Below, in pieces: positions 20,781 through 31,526 of a stretch of DNA of 64,000 bases. Within the stretch, counting starts at the first letter, position 1; each line of letters opens with the position of its first letter. A program made the position numbers and the translations under genes. Origin of the DNA: Lateolabrax maculatus (lineage: Eukaryota; Chordata; Actinopteri; Acropomatiformes; Lateolabracidae); assembly GCA_031216445.1 (NCBI GenBank), contig CM062198.1, positions 4,340,001-4,404,000 on the forward strand. The letters run 5' to 3'. Below the pieces are notes generated by a model. That model worked only from the letters and a program-made list of their open reading frames with translations. It ran no database searches and was not told where the DNA came from.

Positions 20781-22861
20781 AGCAATCCAGTATTTTAGTC
20801 TGACCCTTAGAATACTGAAATGGATACATCTGCTCACTAATCTGTATCAAGTTGTGGCCCCCTGAATTGCCTCAGTAACTAATGGATTTTTCTACTCACT
20901 ACATGTCATATGTTCCTGCTCTTGGTAGTGCTTACCACAGAGCATGCTGGTCTGCTATCACTTCCATAGAGAAAAGATTTGACTAATTCACAGGTGACAG
21001 TACCCTTACGAGGGCTGCCTGACCTGCCATTGTTATCTGGTGACATGCCGTCATTGGTTGCCATAATAAAGATGCTCACTGCATCCTTCACAAATAGAAT
21101 TACCTTTAACAGAGTAACACAAACAGGAAACATCCATTTACATGGCAGCTACCTCCAGCTAATCCATGAATCCTTCCTTTTTTATACTACATCTGGATAT
21201 GATTTGGCTGTAGTGGGGGGAAACACGCCACCCCTACCATGCTGAGCCAAGAAATACTTTTCCTATTGGCTTTACTTCCTTGGGCAAATATTAAAAGCCT
21301 TCGAGTTTTGAGGGGAAAAAAGGAGGGAGAGTGAGCCAAGCAATGTAGAGAGAGAGGTTGTTGAAAAGAAGAAAAACCTAGAAAGGGAATTAGAAAGCTG
21401 TCTTTTACTGTGTACATTTAGAATATCAAGATGGCCATTTTGAAAAGATGCTGAAGTTTGAAACATTCAACATTCAACTGTTGTTAAATTGTTGAATGAA
21501 CTCACAGACTTTTACAATGACTTTCTGTTTGGAAAGCTGCTGTCTGTATTTCTCCTAACTCTTTCCAAGAGAAAGATGAGAAGAGAGGAGGACAAAAACG
21601 GAAAGAAAATACTGTAAGAGAAGAAAAAAGGGGAAAAGAAGAAATTTGGAAGGAAAGGACAGCATCTGGTTGTGATTTGCATGGAGAGGTACCTCCTCTG
21701 CTTCTCTCCCATGGTATTGTGCTTTTCTCTGACAGACTGAAAAAGCTGCAGGAGGTGAGCACTGCCAAAAAAAATAAAAGTACACGCAGCTTGTTTGAGA
21801 GTGGAGGCTAAGAAGGAGGAGAGGGGTAGGGTTGGAGGTGGTGGTGGTCGGTTACTGTGAACAAAGGCAGTCAGTCAGGCCAATTGCAGAGGGCTAGAGT
21901 AATATATAGTCATATAGGGTGAACAGACCTTAAAATAAACACAGGAATCAGAAATGGCTGTCTGGTTGGCGCGTACTGTGGGACCTAACATCTGGAGGTC
22001 TAACTAGTTTCTACCATTAAACATCATTACTGCTGGTCTTCCTTTTGCTGTGCTCGCTGAAAGCTCCACAGTCAGGGACAAACAGCAACATCAAATTGAG
22101 TCTCTCTGTGTGTATCAGGCTGTTACATTCTGATGATATTTTTACTTGTTAATGATATGTTTTAGCTTTGCTTATTAGCCAGAGAAAAGCCTGGCATTTG
22201 GGAGTATACTGCGTAAGGCACAGACCAGTTTCCTACCCAGGCCAATTTGTATGTATTTGTATTAGTGTTTCACCTCATTGCTATTGCATACAGATACTAA
22301 CATTAATCGTCTCATCATTAGTGGCAGATTAGTGACCTTTACCCACAACTGATGATGTGTTAGAGGTTTGATGTTCACCCAAACTGCACCTCTTCATCTT
22401 ACTAGCTCACTGCTTCTTCTTCTTCATACCTCCCTTGTGTAACATCTAACATGTAACTTTTTCCTGGGTGGGGAATCTATGCTGCTGATCCTGGCCTGGT
22501 TACAGGTTCCACCTGGTTCTCTAGGTTCACTAAAGTCACTAGGTTTGGTAAGGAGATTGGTGGTATGAGTCCTTACACAGGAAGCAGTAACACCTCCTCC
22601 AAACATACCGACTTTAAAAATATATATTTGCTTTACTAGAGCTACAGTAGCAGTTGTAGGCTACATGTTGGACTAGCTTCTAGGCCGCATTAAGCCAACG
22701 GAAGTGGGCAGCTAAATAGCTCATAGCTGCTCATGTAGCTCATGCTGCTCTTCCTCAAAAGAGTTAATTTTGTTATTTTCTACTTCGCAGCAGCTAACTA
22801 CCTGCTGTACATTTAATCTAACAATAGTCTTTAAATATTCACAGCTCTCTCCTTCTTTTAG
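20781..22861. other. non-coding, purine-rich patches
   Basis: Polypurine runs at about 21300-21390 and 21560-21670 (gaagaaaaaagg-type) produce long frames on the minus strand without protein character. No gene or known repeat supported. Confidence 0.4.
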
Positions 22862-23180
22862 CGATTACGCCAATCAGAAGTCACTAAAATTAATGTGGAG
22901 TCGGTGTGTAACTATGCAAACAGTGTCGGACTCCATAGTTTTCTCTGGACCCCTGCCAAATCTGACCAGTGATGACGTGTATAGCCGCATGTCGTCATTC
23001 AACCGCTGGTTGTTGAGGTGGGGTCCAGCAAACGATGTGGGCTTCGTAGATAATTGACCAACATTCTGGGGGAAACCTGGTCTGATGAGGAGAGACGGCA
23101 TTCATCCCACTTTGGATGGTGCAGCTCATATCCAGAAATTTTACCAAGTTTATTAGTGGTCCCACACTGTGACAATCCAG
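22862..23180 (+). pseudogene. L2 ORF1 esterase (SGNH) C-terminal fragment
   Basis: The frame reads MWSRCVTMQ..VSDSIVFSGPLPNLTSDDVYSRM and, after a stop, RRDGIHPTLDGAA. The D-G-I-H-P-T motif is the block with the catalytic Asp-His of SGNH hydrolases. The same sequence follows the G-x-S and G-G-N-D blocks in copy D. In CR1/L2 LINEs such an esterase is part of ORF1 and is thought to help the ribonucleoprotein act on membranes or lipids; that role is family knowledge and not shown here. Confidence 0.7.
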
Positions 23181-23526
23181 AGTTCAGATCAGGAAGCAGA
23201 GCTGCAGTCCTACACGTTTATCTGCGCTTCTATTGGAATGGTTACCCACCCAAAACCCCTATAAAAAACCCATAAAGACTGTGTCTGACCAAAGACCACT
23301 TCAATTAATTAATTCAAATTCAAACAGAAGAGGAGTTACTCATAAAAACTTAGTAAAAATTAAAACCATCAGTGCAGCAGTACAACCAAATAAGAGAATT
23401 AAATGTGGAGATTAGATCTCTGTGCTCTAAAGCTGTGTTAGTAAACGATTTAATATCTGACTATCATATGGATTTATTTACAATAACTGAAACTTGGCTG
23501 TGTCAGGAAGAATATGTTGCCTGCCT

Positions 23527-24231
23527 GTTATTGTTCTGGGTCCTAAACACCTGCGAGACACACTATGTATAGATATAGTTACTCTAGATGGCATTGCCCT
23601 GGCCTCTAGCACCGCTGTAAGGAGTCTAGGAGTAATCTTTGATCAGGACATGTCCTTTAATACCCATATAAAACAGACTTCAAGGACTGCCTTCTTCCAC
23701 TTACGTAACATTATGAAAATCAGGCATATCCTGTCTCAAAAAGATGCAGAAAAACTAGTTCATGCATTTGTTACTTCTAGGTTAGATTACTGTAATTCCT
23801 TATTATCGGGTTGCCCCGATAAATCTCTAAAGACTCTCCAGCTGATCCAGAATGCGGCTGCACGTGTACTGACAGGAACTAGCAAAAGGGAACATATTTC
23901 TCCAATATTAGCTTCTCTGCACTGGCTCCCTGTGAAATCTAGAATAGAATTTAAGGTCGTCCTCCTCACTTACAAAGCTCTTATTGTTCAGGCACCATTA
24001 TATCTTAAAGAGCTGATAGTACCGTATTACCCCACTAGAGCACTACGCTCACAGAATGCAGGGTTACTTGTGGTACCTAAAGTCTCTAAAAGTAGAATGG
24101 GAGCCAGAGCCTTTAGTTATCAAGCTCCTCTTTTGTGGAATCAGCTCCCAATTTGGGTTCAGGAGGCAGACACCCTCTCTTCGTTTAAGAGTATGCTAAA
24201 AACGTTCCTTTTTGATAAAGCCTATAGTTAG
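23527..24231 (+). pseudogene. L2 ORF2 C-terminal domain (after RT)
   Basis: Open frame ending ...SFKSMLKTFLFDKAYS. It contains RTAFFHLRNIMKIRHILSQ, HAFVTSRLDYCNSLLSGCP, LQLIQNAAARVLTGTSKREH and LHWLPVKSRIEFK, the well-conserved region downstream of the RT palm in L2/CR1 LINE proteins. No start codon of its own is expected, since this is the 3' remnant of a much longer ORF2. No RT catalytic motif is included, so it is inactive. Confidence 0.85.
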
Positions 24232-24560
24232 GGCTGGCTCAGGTGAGTCCTGAACCATCCCTTAGTTATGCTGTTATAGGCTTATGACTGCTGGGGGATT
24301 TCCTAGGACGCACTGAGCTTCTCTCTCCTCCTCTCGCTCTCTATCTGTACGCATTCTGGTTCTGCTCGAGGTTTCTACCTGTTAAAAGGGAGTTTTTCCT
24401 CACCACTGTCGCCAAGTGCTGCTCATGGTGGGAACTGTTGGGTCTCTGTAAATAATATTTTAAAGAGTATGGTCTAGACCTACTCTATGTGAAAGCGTCT
24501 TGAGATAACTTTTGTTATGATTTGGCGCTATACAAATAAAATTGACTTGACTTGACTTGA
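23527..24560 (+). mobile_element. L2-type LINE copy A, 5'-truncated, nested in copy B
   Basis: It starts in the ORF2 RT C-terminal part (VIVLGPKHLRDT) and runs without a break to the ORF2 stop at 24231, then the 3' UTR and TTGAC tail to about 24560. The flanks are the endonuclease frame of copy B: ETWLCQEEYVA before and NKSTPPSH after. I cannot see a clear target duplication, because the tail TTGA merges with the target. Its frame is the cleanest of all copies, which suggests a recent insertion. Confidence 0.75.
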
Positions 24561-25330
24561 ATAAATCCACTCCTCCCAGTCATATTAATACTCACATTCC
24601 GTGAGGGACCGGCCGAGGAGGTGGAGTTGCAACCATCTTCGACTCTAGCTTATCAATCAACCCTAAACCTAAACTCAGTTAAACCCAAGTCCGTATTATG
24701 AATTTTCATCGGAATGCTCAGAGTTTTTAACAAGTTTAGTCATCAAAACAGTCTTTATTGTAAGTGATTTTAATATTCATGTGAACATCGATAATGATAG
24801 CCTTAGTTATACATTTATCTCACTATTAGATTCAATTGGTTTCTGTCAGAGTGTAAACAAACCCACTCACTGTTTTAACCACACCCTCGATCTTGTTCTG
24901 TCATATGGAATTAAAAATTAACATTTAATAGTCTTTCCACAAAATCCTGTCTTATCAGACCATTATTTAATAACTTTTGAATTCATATTACTTGACTACA
25001 GGCCATTAGGCAAACATTCCTTCAGTAGATGCCTGTCTGATAGTGCTGTAGCTAAATTTAAAGAAGTGATTCCATCTGCATTTAATTCAATGCCATGACT
25101 CAATATAATGGAGGACTCCTATGCTACCTTTAGTCCCTTCCAAATTGATTATCTTGCTGATAGTGCTGCAGGCTCGCTGCGAATGACTCTCGATTCTATT
25201 GCCCCTATGAAAAAGAAGATAATAGAACAAAAGAGGTTAGATCCATGGTATAACTCCTTGACCTGCAAATTAAAAGAAACATTGCAGACCCGCACTAACC
25301 TGGTTTAAGTCCTATTTATCAGATTTCAGT
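24561..25330 (+). pseudogene. L2 ORF2 endonuclease region of copy B
   Basis: Fragments in order: NKSTPPSHINTHI, GRGGGVATIFDSS, then after a deletion SDFNIHVNIDNDSL (the D-F-N motif of APE endonucleases), NKPTHCFNHTLDLVLSYG, VLSDHYLITFEF (the S-D-H motif) and IAPMKKKIIEQKRLDPWYNSL before RT. Two stops and several deletions are visible. At about 25287 the frame jumps to TRTNLV-type sequence, which belongs well inside RT. Confidence 0.75.
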
Positions 25331-25339
25331 TTGTACATG

Positions 25340-25757
25340 TAATTGATGAATCCTCCGTGCACACCGAAGTTAGTCACGGAGTTCCACAAGGTTCTGTGCT
25401 TGGACCAATTTTATTTATCTTCTCTAAAGACTCTCCAGCTGATCCAGAATGCGGCTGCACGTGTACTGGCAGGAACTAGCAAAAGAGAACATATTTCTCC
25501 AATGTTAGCTTCTCTGCACTGGCTCCCTGTAAAATCCAGAATCAAATTTAAAATCCTCCTCCTCACCTACAAAGCTCTTAATAGTCAGGCACCATCATAT
25601 CTTAAAGAGCTCATAGTACCGTATTTCCCCACTAGAGCACTACGCTCACAGAATGCAGGATTACTTGTGGTACCTAAAGCCTCTAAAAGTAGAACAGGAG
25701 CCAGAGCCTTTAGCTATCAAGCTCCTCTCCTGTGGAACCAGCTCCCTGTTTGGTTTT
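25340..25757 (+). pseudogene. L2 ORF2 RT/C-terminal remnant of copy B
   Basis: SSVHTEVSHGVPQGSVLGPI (RT motif B region) is joined by deletion at about 25421 directly to SLKTLQLIQNAAARVLAG, so the YADD motif C is lost. It continues to LLWNQLPVW, then changes into repeat R3. The deletion removes roughly 350-400 bases compared with copies C and D. Confidence 0.8.
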
Positions 25758-26551
25758 GTCCGAACTTCTTCAGTGAAAGCGACTGTAAACTGTATAAAAA
25801 AGAAGCTGCTGCGACATCACCCATTGGCTTGTGAACGGCCTCTTTCCTGATTGCTGGTGTGAATGAATTTTCCTTCCTGTATGTTAAACTCCCCTCTTGT
25901 AGGTTAAAGGTAACTTAAGACAGTGCTTCACAGGTCAGGTCAACTGCCTGTCTCTGTTCGACTGTCTCACTCTGTGCGACTGACAAGGCTGAGTTGGCTC
26001 TGGCCTCTGGTAGACAAGGTCTGCTAGATATCTCCTGTATTCAGGTTTAGACACAACAGGCTGGCGCCTGGTTGTTGACGCTGGATAAAAGGTACTGTTG
26101 AGAGGCTATGCTGTTGCTAGGACAGCATAGGTTGACGCCTTTCCTTGTTTGGATCCAAAATCCAATAGAGTCATCACACATGACAGACTGAGTTAGGAAT
26201 AACCCTATTTGGATATAGCGGAATTTAGCAGTTCTGGGGAAGGTTAAATACTGAGCTTCAGGACACCATCTTCAGATTTGGGTAGCAGTACGCTGTGATT
26301 CACACGTGATGTTTCCCTTTTCTCCCCGATCGAGCTTCAGTAAATATTCCTGTGTGACATCCAGGTCTCCTGAAACTTCTTCTTAGAGTGAACCAGCTCT
26401 AAGATTTCCTTCACATGCGGTTGCGTGGTAACGACTTGTCAATCACAAGGTAGCGCCGCCCTATTGCATGTGCAGCTTTATCGTTCGTTTTTGTCTAAAT
26501 ATTACCATCATTTACAAAATGCACATTCTGCTGTACTGAAGAAGTCTTGAA
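25758..26551 (+). repeat. dispersed repeat R3, copy 4, split by a solo LTR
   Basis: The left part (25758-25857) holds a 'ctgtaaactgtataaaaaag' and 'cacccattggcttgtgaac' segment. The right part (26416-26551) holds 'acttgtcaatcacaaggtag', cgccctat and 'ctgctgtactgaagaagtc'. Both belong to R3 and are separated by the 558-bp LTR. Confidence 0.6.
25858..26415 (+). mobile_element. solo LTR, family LTR-1
   Basis: Runs from TGTGAATG to CCTTCACA, so the ends are TG...CA with a short inverted repeat. A near-identical LTR lies at 50390-50944 (minus) and a partial one at 1610-2021. A probable polyadenylation region is near 26340 (cagtaaatattcctg; AATAAA in the 50-kb copy). No internal element follows on either side, hence a solo LTR. 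The flanking 5-mers (gctgg / tgcgg) do not match, so the target duplication is not preserved. Confidence 0.75.
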
Positions 26552-26559
26552 ACCCTCCT

Positions 26560-26850
26560 GCTGCTGCATCTCTCCAAATCTGAGAGGCCAAACTCTAGCA
26601 GCCAACCTCAAGCCAGCCAACAGGAGCCTCTCTTTGTCCCGAGCTTGGTTTGCATCTCACTTTCACCTCCCCTGCCAATCCTGCAGGCTCCCACCAGAGC
26701 GCCACACTGCTCATTCTCTCCGCATAGGAGCAGCAACAACTGCAACTTCCATGGCCCTGTCTCAGTACTAAGGCTATGGGCCGATGGTCATCTGCCTATG
26801 GGCATTACCTCCGGTCCAAGGCTCAGACATCCTCGACGCTCAAAAAAAAA
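26560..26850 (+). pseudogene. tyrosine recombinase C-terminus (DIRS-like)
   Basis: The frame reads RLPPERHTAHSLRIGAATTA with the H-x-x-R box of tyrosine recombinases. After a stop the other frame gives the region where the family has G-R-W-x-S-D-A-Y-x-x-Y, here degraded (LWADGHLPMG). The word before the A-run decodes as SDILDAQK, again typical of the C-terminus. DIRS-type retrotransposons of fish encode this enzyme; a Crypton-like origin is the alternative. An A-run of about 17 follows at 26828. Confidence 0.55.
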
Positions 26851-27200
26851 AAAAAAAAGCTCCTCCAGTGCATTAACATGGAAACTGATATTATTAACAT
26901 TGTGATATGTTAATAATAATAATATAAGTGCATCCCGTATCACTAAGACAGAAACAAAGACGATTTCAAAAAATAATATGAAAAAAAGCACTTTGGGATT
27001 ATTTCGGTTATCAGAAATAATCCTTGAAAAATTGGCTTGTCTTTCTTTCCTAACTTCATTATTGTAAATAATAACTTGATCTTTGAAGATGCCGAAGTGA
27101 ACATATAGTTTACTTTTCATCCATTGTCTCTCAGCTTTTCTACAATTTAATTTCAGCTGACAAATTGCAGCAGTTTTCCAGGTTTGTGCAGGAGCAACTG
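26851..27200. other. non-coding spacer
   Basis: AT-rich sequence up to the Gypsy LTR; nothing recognised. Confidence 0.4.
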
Positions 27201-27552
27201 TGTGACGACTCGTATGGATGATGAGACCACTTTCTGTTTTATTTTGTAATATCCTGTACTCTTGCTTTCCAGTTTGTTTTACTTCCCGTCACTATTGAGT
27301 TTCCACACCTGTGTTCCGTTATCTAATTAGTTACTTCACCATTTATACCCCTTGCTGTTCGACCCTCCTTGCCAAATTGTCTTAGTTCTCTAGCTAGCTT
27401 TCCAGCCACTTTCTGCCCAGCCTGTTTGCTTTTGCCACCTGTTACTTTTTGAGCCTCTTTGGAGTACCTTTTTCTTTTGTGTAATAAACTAATAAATACA
27501 TTTTTTCTGACTTCGATTCTGCAATTGAGTCTTCGTCTCCCTGATCCTAACA
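27201..27552 (+). repeat. Gypsy 5' LTR
   Basis: Starts TGTGACGACTCG and ends CTGATCCTAACA (TG...CA). AATAAA-type signals lie near 27484-27495. It is about 47 bp shorter than the 3' LTR, mainly because the latter has an extra T-rich piece and an extra gagcctctt repeat. Confidence 0.9.
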
Positions 27553-27565
27553 GTACAATCTGGCC

Positions 27566-28545
27566 ATGATGGATTCAGCAAGATCAGAGCCTTTTTGTGC
27601 CACCATCCAGAATCAGGGCCAACGGCTTCATCAGCATGAGCAGCTGCTGACATCTCTCTCTACCACCATGTAGCAGCTTCAGGCCCAGCAGGAGAGTTTC
27701 CAGTCCTCTCTGGAGAACACGGTGGGCTGTCTTTCGAACCAGCTACAGCTGATGCACAAGGCCATTACTGCCGTTCCCTCTTCCCCGGCTCAGCCTGCCC
27801 CTAAGGAAGTGGTCACTGAGCTTAGTATACCTGTCCATGAGGCCAGGAGTGGTCCAGATCGAGAGATATAACGGGGACTCAGCCACCTGCCGCTCGTTCC
27901 TGGTAAATTGCTCTCTTTTGTTCGAACTTAATCCTTCTTCTTATAGAACTGAGCGAGCTAAGGTGCCAACCATTATTACTCACCTGACTGGCAGAGCACA
28001 GGAATGGGCCACGGCAGAGTGGGCAAGACAGGCTGCCATATGTAACACATTCCAAGACTTTTCAGCCGCTTTCCAGAGGGTTTTTGACCACCGCACCAGG
28101 TCGGAAAGCAGCTAGGGGTCTCCTGAGCCTCCGCCAAGGCAGGGCAAGAGTCGTGGACTATGCCATTGAATTCCGCACCCTGGCCGCTGACAGTGGCTGG
28201 AATAACCACGCTCTTGCCAATGCTTTCCATAATGGATTAGCTGAGGATATTAAAGACCAGCTCGCCCCCCTCGATCTCTCTGCCGACCTTGATTCCCTTG
28301 TTGCCCTGGCCGTAAAGATTGATAATCGGCTGTTGGAGAGAGGAAGGGAGCATGCCCAGGGACTGGTTCAATCTCCAGCCTATAGATGGCAGCACCAGTC
28401 TGAGGATGGAGGATCCCAGGAGTCCTCCTGCTCTGCACTCCCTTCCAGTACTGCTCCTAATTTCCCTGGGGAGCCAATGCAGTTGGGGCGCGCTCACCTC
28501 TCTAACACATCTCCTTCAACCTCATCCACTCCCCACAGATAGCCC
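27566..28545 (+). pseudogene. Gypsy gag, broken
   Basis: ATG at 27566 opens MMDSARSEPFCATIQNQG, with a stop at codon 37 (TAG) and a continuing Q-rich coiled segment. A frameshift leads to the capsid-like part at 27837 (VVQIERYNGDSATCRSFLV, LTGRAQEWATAEWARQ), then another frame at 28084-28542 (GLLSLRQGRARVVDYAIEFR, GLAEDIKDQLAPLDL, EPMQLGRA). No CCHC zinc knuckle is seen, because the sequence is deleted after EPMQLGRA. The gag fold would package element RNA; here it has at least one stop and two frameshifts. Confidence 0.85.
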
Positions 28546-28569
28546 TCATTTTGGGTCACCCATGGTTAT

Positions 28570-29700
28570 AGAAGCACAATCCACACATCAACTGGTCTAC
28601 TGGGCTTATTTTGGGATGGAGTAATTTTTGCCATTCTCCCTGCCTAACCATTGCCGCTCCTGTCTTCCCCAAGTCCAATGTACCTCTTTCCAAGTTCTCA
28701 GATCTTTCTGCGGTCCCTCCTGCTTACCTGGATCTGAAGGAAGTCTTCAACAAGGCACGAGCGAGGCTTCTTCTTTGTGGACAAGGACAAGTCTCTTCTG
28801 CCGAGCATTAACTACCGAGGACTAAATGAAATCACTGTTAAGAACAGGTACCCCCTCCCTTTAATGTCCTCTGCATTTGGACTGTTACAAGGAGCCAACC
28901 TTCTTTACCAAACTCAACCTCAGAAATGCTTACCATCTGGTTAGGATAAGGGAGGAGGACGAGTGGAAGACTGCGTTCAACGGCGTGCTCCGGGACATGC
29001 TCAACCAGTTAGTGTTTGTGTACCTCGATGATATTTTGATTTTTTTTCAAATCTGAGCAGGAACATGTCCAACATGTCCATTGGGTTCTCCAGAGGCTTT
29101 TGGAGAATCAACTGTTTGTTAAGGCTGAGAAATGCGAGTTCCATGTCCAGAAGTTGTCATTCCTGGGCTTCACTGTGGCAGAGGGGAGTATCCAGATGGA
29201 TCCTTCTAAGGTCAGTGCCCTGCTCTCGCAAACAGTTGCAGCGTTTTCTGGGATTTGCTAACTTCTATAGACATTTCATTCGCAACCAAAGCTTCATAGC
29301 TGCTCCCCTCTATGCTCTCACATCTCCAGGAACCAGTTTCCAGTGGACTCCAGTTGCAGAACAAGCCTTTCAGGCCCTCAAACAACCGTTTTGCTCTGCC
29401 CCTATCCTCACACTCCCAGACATAAAACGGCAGTTCATTGTCGAGGTGGATGCTTCTGATGTTAGGGTGGGGGCAGTGCTGTCGCAACGCTCTGCGGCGG
29501 ACAATAAGGTTCAGCTTGCACCTTCTTTTCGAGAAAACTCTCTCAGGCAGAGAGAAATTATGATGTGGGAAACCGGGAATTTTTGGCTATCAAGCTGGCC
29601 CTGGAGGAATGGAGGCACTGGTTGGAGGGATCAGAACAGCCATTTCTGGTCTGAACGGATCACAAGAATTTAGAATACATCAGCTCAGCTTTAAAAGACT
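28570..29700 (+). pseudogene. Gypsy RT and RNase H, broken
   Basis: RT N-terminal words (YLDLKEVFNKARA, 28720-28760; INYRGLNEITVKNRYPLP, 28805-28860) are in several frames. A deletion then removes much of the palm, but VFVYLDDILI with the catalytic YLDD remains at 29031-29042. Downstream, LLENQLFVKAEKCEFHVQKL leads to RKQLQRFLGFANFYRHFI (29230-29290) and RNase H IVEVDASDVRVGAVLSQR, with its aspartate at 29449. Protease is absent. Multiple frameshifts mean no single product. Confidence 0.85.
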
Positions 29701-29759
29701 CAAGGCAAGCCAGGTGGGCCCTCTTCTTCACTCGCTTTAACTTCTCCCTCTCTTATTGC

Positions 29760-31125
29760 CCTGGCTCTGGAAACACCAAACCATTTCCCGGTTGTTTGAC
29801 CCTGACGCTCCACTCAGGACTCCATCCACCATTCTGCCCCCCTCCTGTACCATCAGGCAGTTACATGGGGAATTGAGAGCGAGGTCAGGCATGCACTCGA
29901 GGGGGTGCAGGTTCCTGAGGGCTTACCTGTCATCCAGGCATCAGTCAAACTATTAGCTTCATCCGTCAACGTTTCTGGTGGCCAGTTATGAGTAGAGAAG
30001 TGAGAGAATTTGTTGCTGCCTGTCCTGTCTGTTCTTAGAGCAAACCCTCTCGTCATCCTCCTGCTGGACTGCTACATCCTCTACCCATTCCTCGGCGACC
30101 GTGGTCCCACATCTCTGTGGACTTTGCTACCGGCCTCCCTGTCTCTGCCTCTCTGTTATCGATTGTTTCTCCAAGATGGCTCACTTCATTCCTCTGTCCA
30201 AGTTGCCTTCTGCCAAAGAGACGGCAGAGGTTGTTGTCTAACGTGTTCCGGCTCCATGGTCTTCCCCAGGACTTAGTCTCTGACCGTGGTCCTCAGTTCA
30301 CGTCCCATTTCTGGAAGGAGTTCTGCTTGCTCATCGGAGCAATGGTCAGCCTCTCGTCTGGTTACCATCCCCAGTTCAACGGAAAGATACAACCAGGAGA
30401 TGGAGACTGGACTACGCTGCCTTGCCTCTCAGAGCCCTACTACATGGAGTAAGCAACTGCTATGGGTTGAATACGCACATAACTCTTTACCTGATTCTGC
30501 CACAGGTTTATCACCCTTCCAGTGTGTATACGGCTACCAGAGGTGTCCGTTCCCTCGGCCCAGGCCCTGGTCCGCAAGTGTCACCTCACATGAAGGAGGA
30601 CTCGGGCAGCCCTGCTTTGGACGTCTGAGCAGTACCAGAGGCACGCCAATCTGCAACGGACGCCTGTGCCCCATTATTGTCCCAGTCAAAGGGTGTGGCT
30701 GTCCACTAAGGACCTGCCCCTCCGTGTGGAGGGGCAGGTCCTACATTCCTTGGACCCTACGCCATCTCGAAGGCAGTCAGTCCTGCCGCTGTCCGCCTTC
30801 GCCTTCCCCGGACCATGATAATCCACCTCACATTTCAAGTGTCCAGGATCAAGCCTGCCAGGGAGAGTCCGTTGGTCCCCTCCCCCATACCCCCTCCGTC
30901 CCCCCGGGTCGTTGAGGGGGAACCGATATACACTGTGAGATGCTTGCTGGTGGTCCGCCGGAGGGGCAGGGGCGCCAATACCTCGTAGATTGGGAGGGGT
31001 ATGGTCCAGAGAAGAGGTCATGGGTGTCAACCAGTGACATCCTGGATCCCTCACTCATCGCAGATTTTCATCGTTGTCACCCTGATCTCCCTGGGCTGTC
31101 CAGTGCCGCCCCTGGAGGAGGGGGT
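29760..31125 (+). pseudogene. Gypsy integrase with chromodomain, broken
   Basis: The zinc-binding region is degraded (FIRQRFWWPVM..VREFVAACPVC at about 29960-30040). The catalytic core follows: DFATGLPVS (first Asp at 30120), VSDRGPQFTSHFW (second Asp at 30282) and SSGYHPQFNGK. The stretch that should carry the third acidic residue just after N-G is disrupted by a small deletion or frameshift near 30383. Then come QEMETGLRCLASQ, YAHNSLPDSATGLSPFQ and LPRTM-type C-terminal sequence. A chromodomain QYLVDWEGYGPEKRSWV is at 30976-31030. The chromodomain, thought to guide integration, places the element among the vertebrate chromoviruses. Confidence 0.85.
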
Positions 31126-31127
31126 AC

Positions 31128-31526
31128 TGTGATGACCCATATGGACTCATGAGACCACTTTCTGTTTTATTTTGTAATTTCCTGTGCTCTTGCTTTCCAG
31201 TTTTTTTTACTTCCTGTCACTTTTGAGTTTCCTGCCAGTTTTTTTTTCCAGACCTGTGTTCCGTTATCTAATTAGTTCTTTCACCATTTATACCCCTTGC
31301 TGTTCAACCCTCCTTGCCAGATTGTCTTAGTTCTCTTGTCAGACTAGCTCTCCAGCCACTTTCTGCCCAGCCTGTTTGCTTTTGCCTCCTGTTACTTTTT
31401 GAGCCTCTTTGAGTCGCCTTTTTGTTTTGCTATTTTGAGCCTCTTCGGAGTGCCTGTTTGTTGAGTAAAACTTTTACTTTTCTTTCTTCATTCTGTGATT
31501 GAGTCTTCTTCTGGCTGATCCTCACA
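31128..31526 (+). repeat. Gypsy 3' LTR
   Basis: Starts TGTGATGACCCATATGG and ends CTGATCCTCACA. It matches the 5' LTR block by block (ttccgttatctaattagtt, 'tttataccccttgctgttc') with indels. Confidence 0.9.

Larger units (their letters stand above)
22862..25757 (+). mobile_element. L2-type LINE copy B, internally deleted, with younger L2 nested
   Basis: It begins within ORF1 at the esterase domain (compare 53164 in copy D) and continues into the start of ORF2 (LFTITETWLCQEEYVA at about 23450-23520). It is interrupted by copy A (23527-24560) and resumes at 24561 with NKSTPPSHINTHI and GRGGGVATIFDSS, the next part of the endonuclease. Later joins at about 25287 and 25421 mark deletions inside RT. 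It ends at W-N-Q-L-P-V-W near 25757, where repeat R3 starts; the 3' tail is missing. Confidence 0.75.
27201..31526 (+). mobile_element. Gypsy (Ty3, chromodomain type) retrotransposon, decayed, both LTRs present
   Basis: Two similar LTRs bracket gag and pol remains in the order gag - (protease lost) - RT - RNase H - integrase - chromodomain, all on the plus strand. A polypurine tract (31114-31124, ggaggaggggg) precedes the 3' LTR. Flanking 5-mers are aactg (27196-27200) and aacta (31527-31531), a 4/5 match that fits a 5-bp target duplication. LTR differences, frameshifts, stops and deletions show it is old and inactive. The short length of about 4.3 kb reflects internal deletions. Confidence 0.9.

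Noticed and set aside
21502..21785. Overlapping serine/phenylalanine-rich minus-strand frames
   Set aside because: Produced by the polypurine run on the plus strand; no conserved motif.
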